This document shows, in pieces, positions 63,700-64,000 of a stretch of DNA of 64,000 nt; within the stretch, counting starts at the first letter, position 1; every line of letters begins with the position of its first letter. The DNA comes from Armigeres subalbatus (lineage: Eukaryota > Arthropoda > Insecta > Diptera > Culicidae). The notes beneath the pieces are model-generated. The model was not told the origin of the DNA. It saw only the letters and a list, made by a program, of their open reading frames with translations, and made no database searches. A program made the translations under genes and the position numbers. The DNA is taken from contig NC_085140.1 in NCBI RefSeq assembly GCF_024139115.2, forward strand, positions 430,651,240-430,715,239. Reading direction: 5' to 3'.

Positions 63700-64000
63700 A
63701 TTCAGGTTTTATTTTCAGACAGAAATATCTTTTCACAATAAAAAAAACTTGATTTGAAACTAGTTTTATAAAATAAATTACATACATAATTAACAAGAAA
63801 GGCGGTGTACAACCCCAAAGAAGTACCACAAACTCTTATGGGTAGCTCTCAAATCAACACCTGACCGCAAGTGAACGTGCTACTTAAAAATTATAATTCC
63901 CATAGAATAGCATTTCTATGAAAATTTTATCTCCCCGAAAGTAGAATTTGATCCAAAATTCTCCTTTTCTCCGAAAGAAATACCTCCTCAAAAATATCAC
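63700..64000. other. Unassigned AT-rich sequence to window end
   Basis: No feature recognised; the short minus-strand frame at 63602-63829 overlaps the MITE. Confidence 0.35.

Noticed and set aside
1..64000. Endogenous viral elements (non-retroviral)
   Set aside because: I looked for flavivirus- or rhabdovirus-like protein motifs among the frames and saw none. A profile search would be needed to exclude weak ones.

Overview
This is eukaryotic, AT-rich, mobile-element-dominated DNA. The best guess is a culicine mosquito, most likely Aedes. The reasons are a Juan-like Jockey LINE, an RTE LINE, a Penelope-like element (PLE), BEL/Pao and Ty3/gypsy elements, Feilai-like tRNA-derived SINEs, many TA-flanked MITEs, and eukaryotic tRNA genes (Glu-CTC twice, Glu-TTC, Val-AAC). 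The species cannot be fixed from the sequence alone. I found no convincing host protein-coding gene. Nearly every readable protein is a decayed transposon protein, and most other short ORFs lie in low-complexity repeats or antisense to transposon genes.

Layout. 1-5.5 kb: mostly unassigned, with one MITE, an inverted Penelope terminal-repeat pair and a perfect 24-bp hairpin. 5.6-6.8 kb: 5'-truncated RTE LINE. 7.6-8.2, 13.7-18.0, 26.0-26.4 and 29.8-32.6 kb: degenerate GGAATTCC-rich arrays. 9.8-12 kb: a GC-richer, CpG-containing stretch that may be host promoter or 5' UTR. 18.7-26.0 kb: a PLE (minus strand) split by a MITE and by a 4.56-kb Juan-like LINE with a 15-bp target duplication. 27.3-28.3 kb: a larger copy of the same MITE in the opposite orientation. 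28-39 kb: four tRNAs, foldback and MITE elements, otherwise unassigned. 39.3-52.4 kb: a BEL/Pao element (plus strand) into which a hAT element, a SINE, a gypsy element and a LINE tail inserted. The hAT (40031-46492) contains a long-TIR Transib-like element (40810-45135), which in turn contains a Helitron, a Penelope inverted pair, a pogo-like MITE and a 63-bp Penelope insertion. 52.6-60.7 kb: an otherwise full-length RTE LINE (minus strand) split by a 4.74-kb LTR element with identical 165-bp LTRs and no recognisable coding capacity (LARD-like). 60.7-64 kb: unassigned, with a SINE-like element and a MITE.

Most notable. (1) Every Penelope terminal repeat carries a 46-nt hammerhead-ribozyme-like motif. 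One independent insertion, with its own target duplication, is only 63 bp and is essentially just that motif. (2) The Transib-like element begins and ends with the RSS heptamer CACAGTG, has a 5-bp target duplication and carries an RSS-nonamer-like block. Its two arms act as empty-site references for insertions in each other. (3) The LARD-like element is young (identical LTRs, intact target duplication) and carries a higher-order minisatellite. Insertion order can be read in several places: BEL before hAT before Transib before Helitron/Penelope/pogo; PLE before Juan and MITE; RTE before LARD. All boundaries were read by eye from terminal repeats and target duplications. No similarity search or folding program was run.
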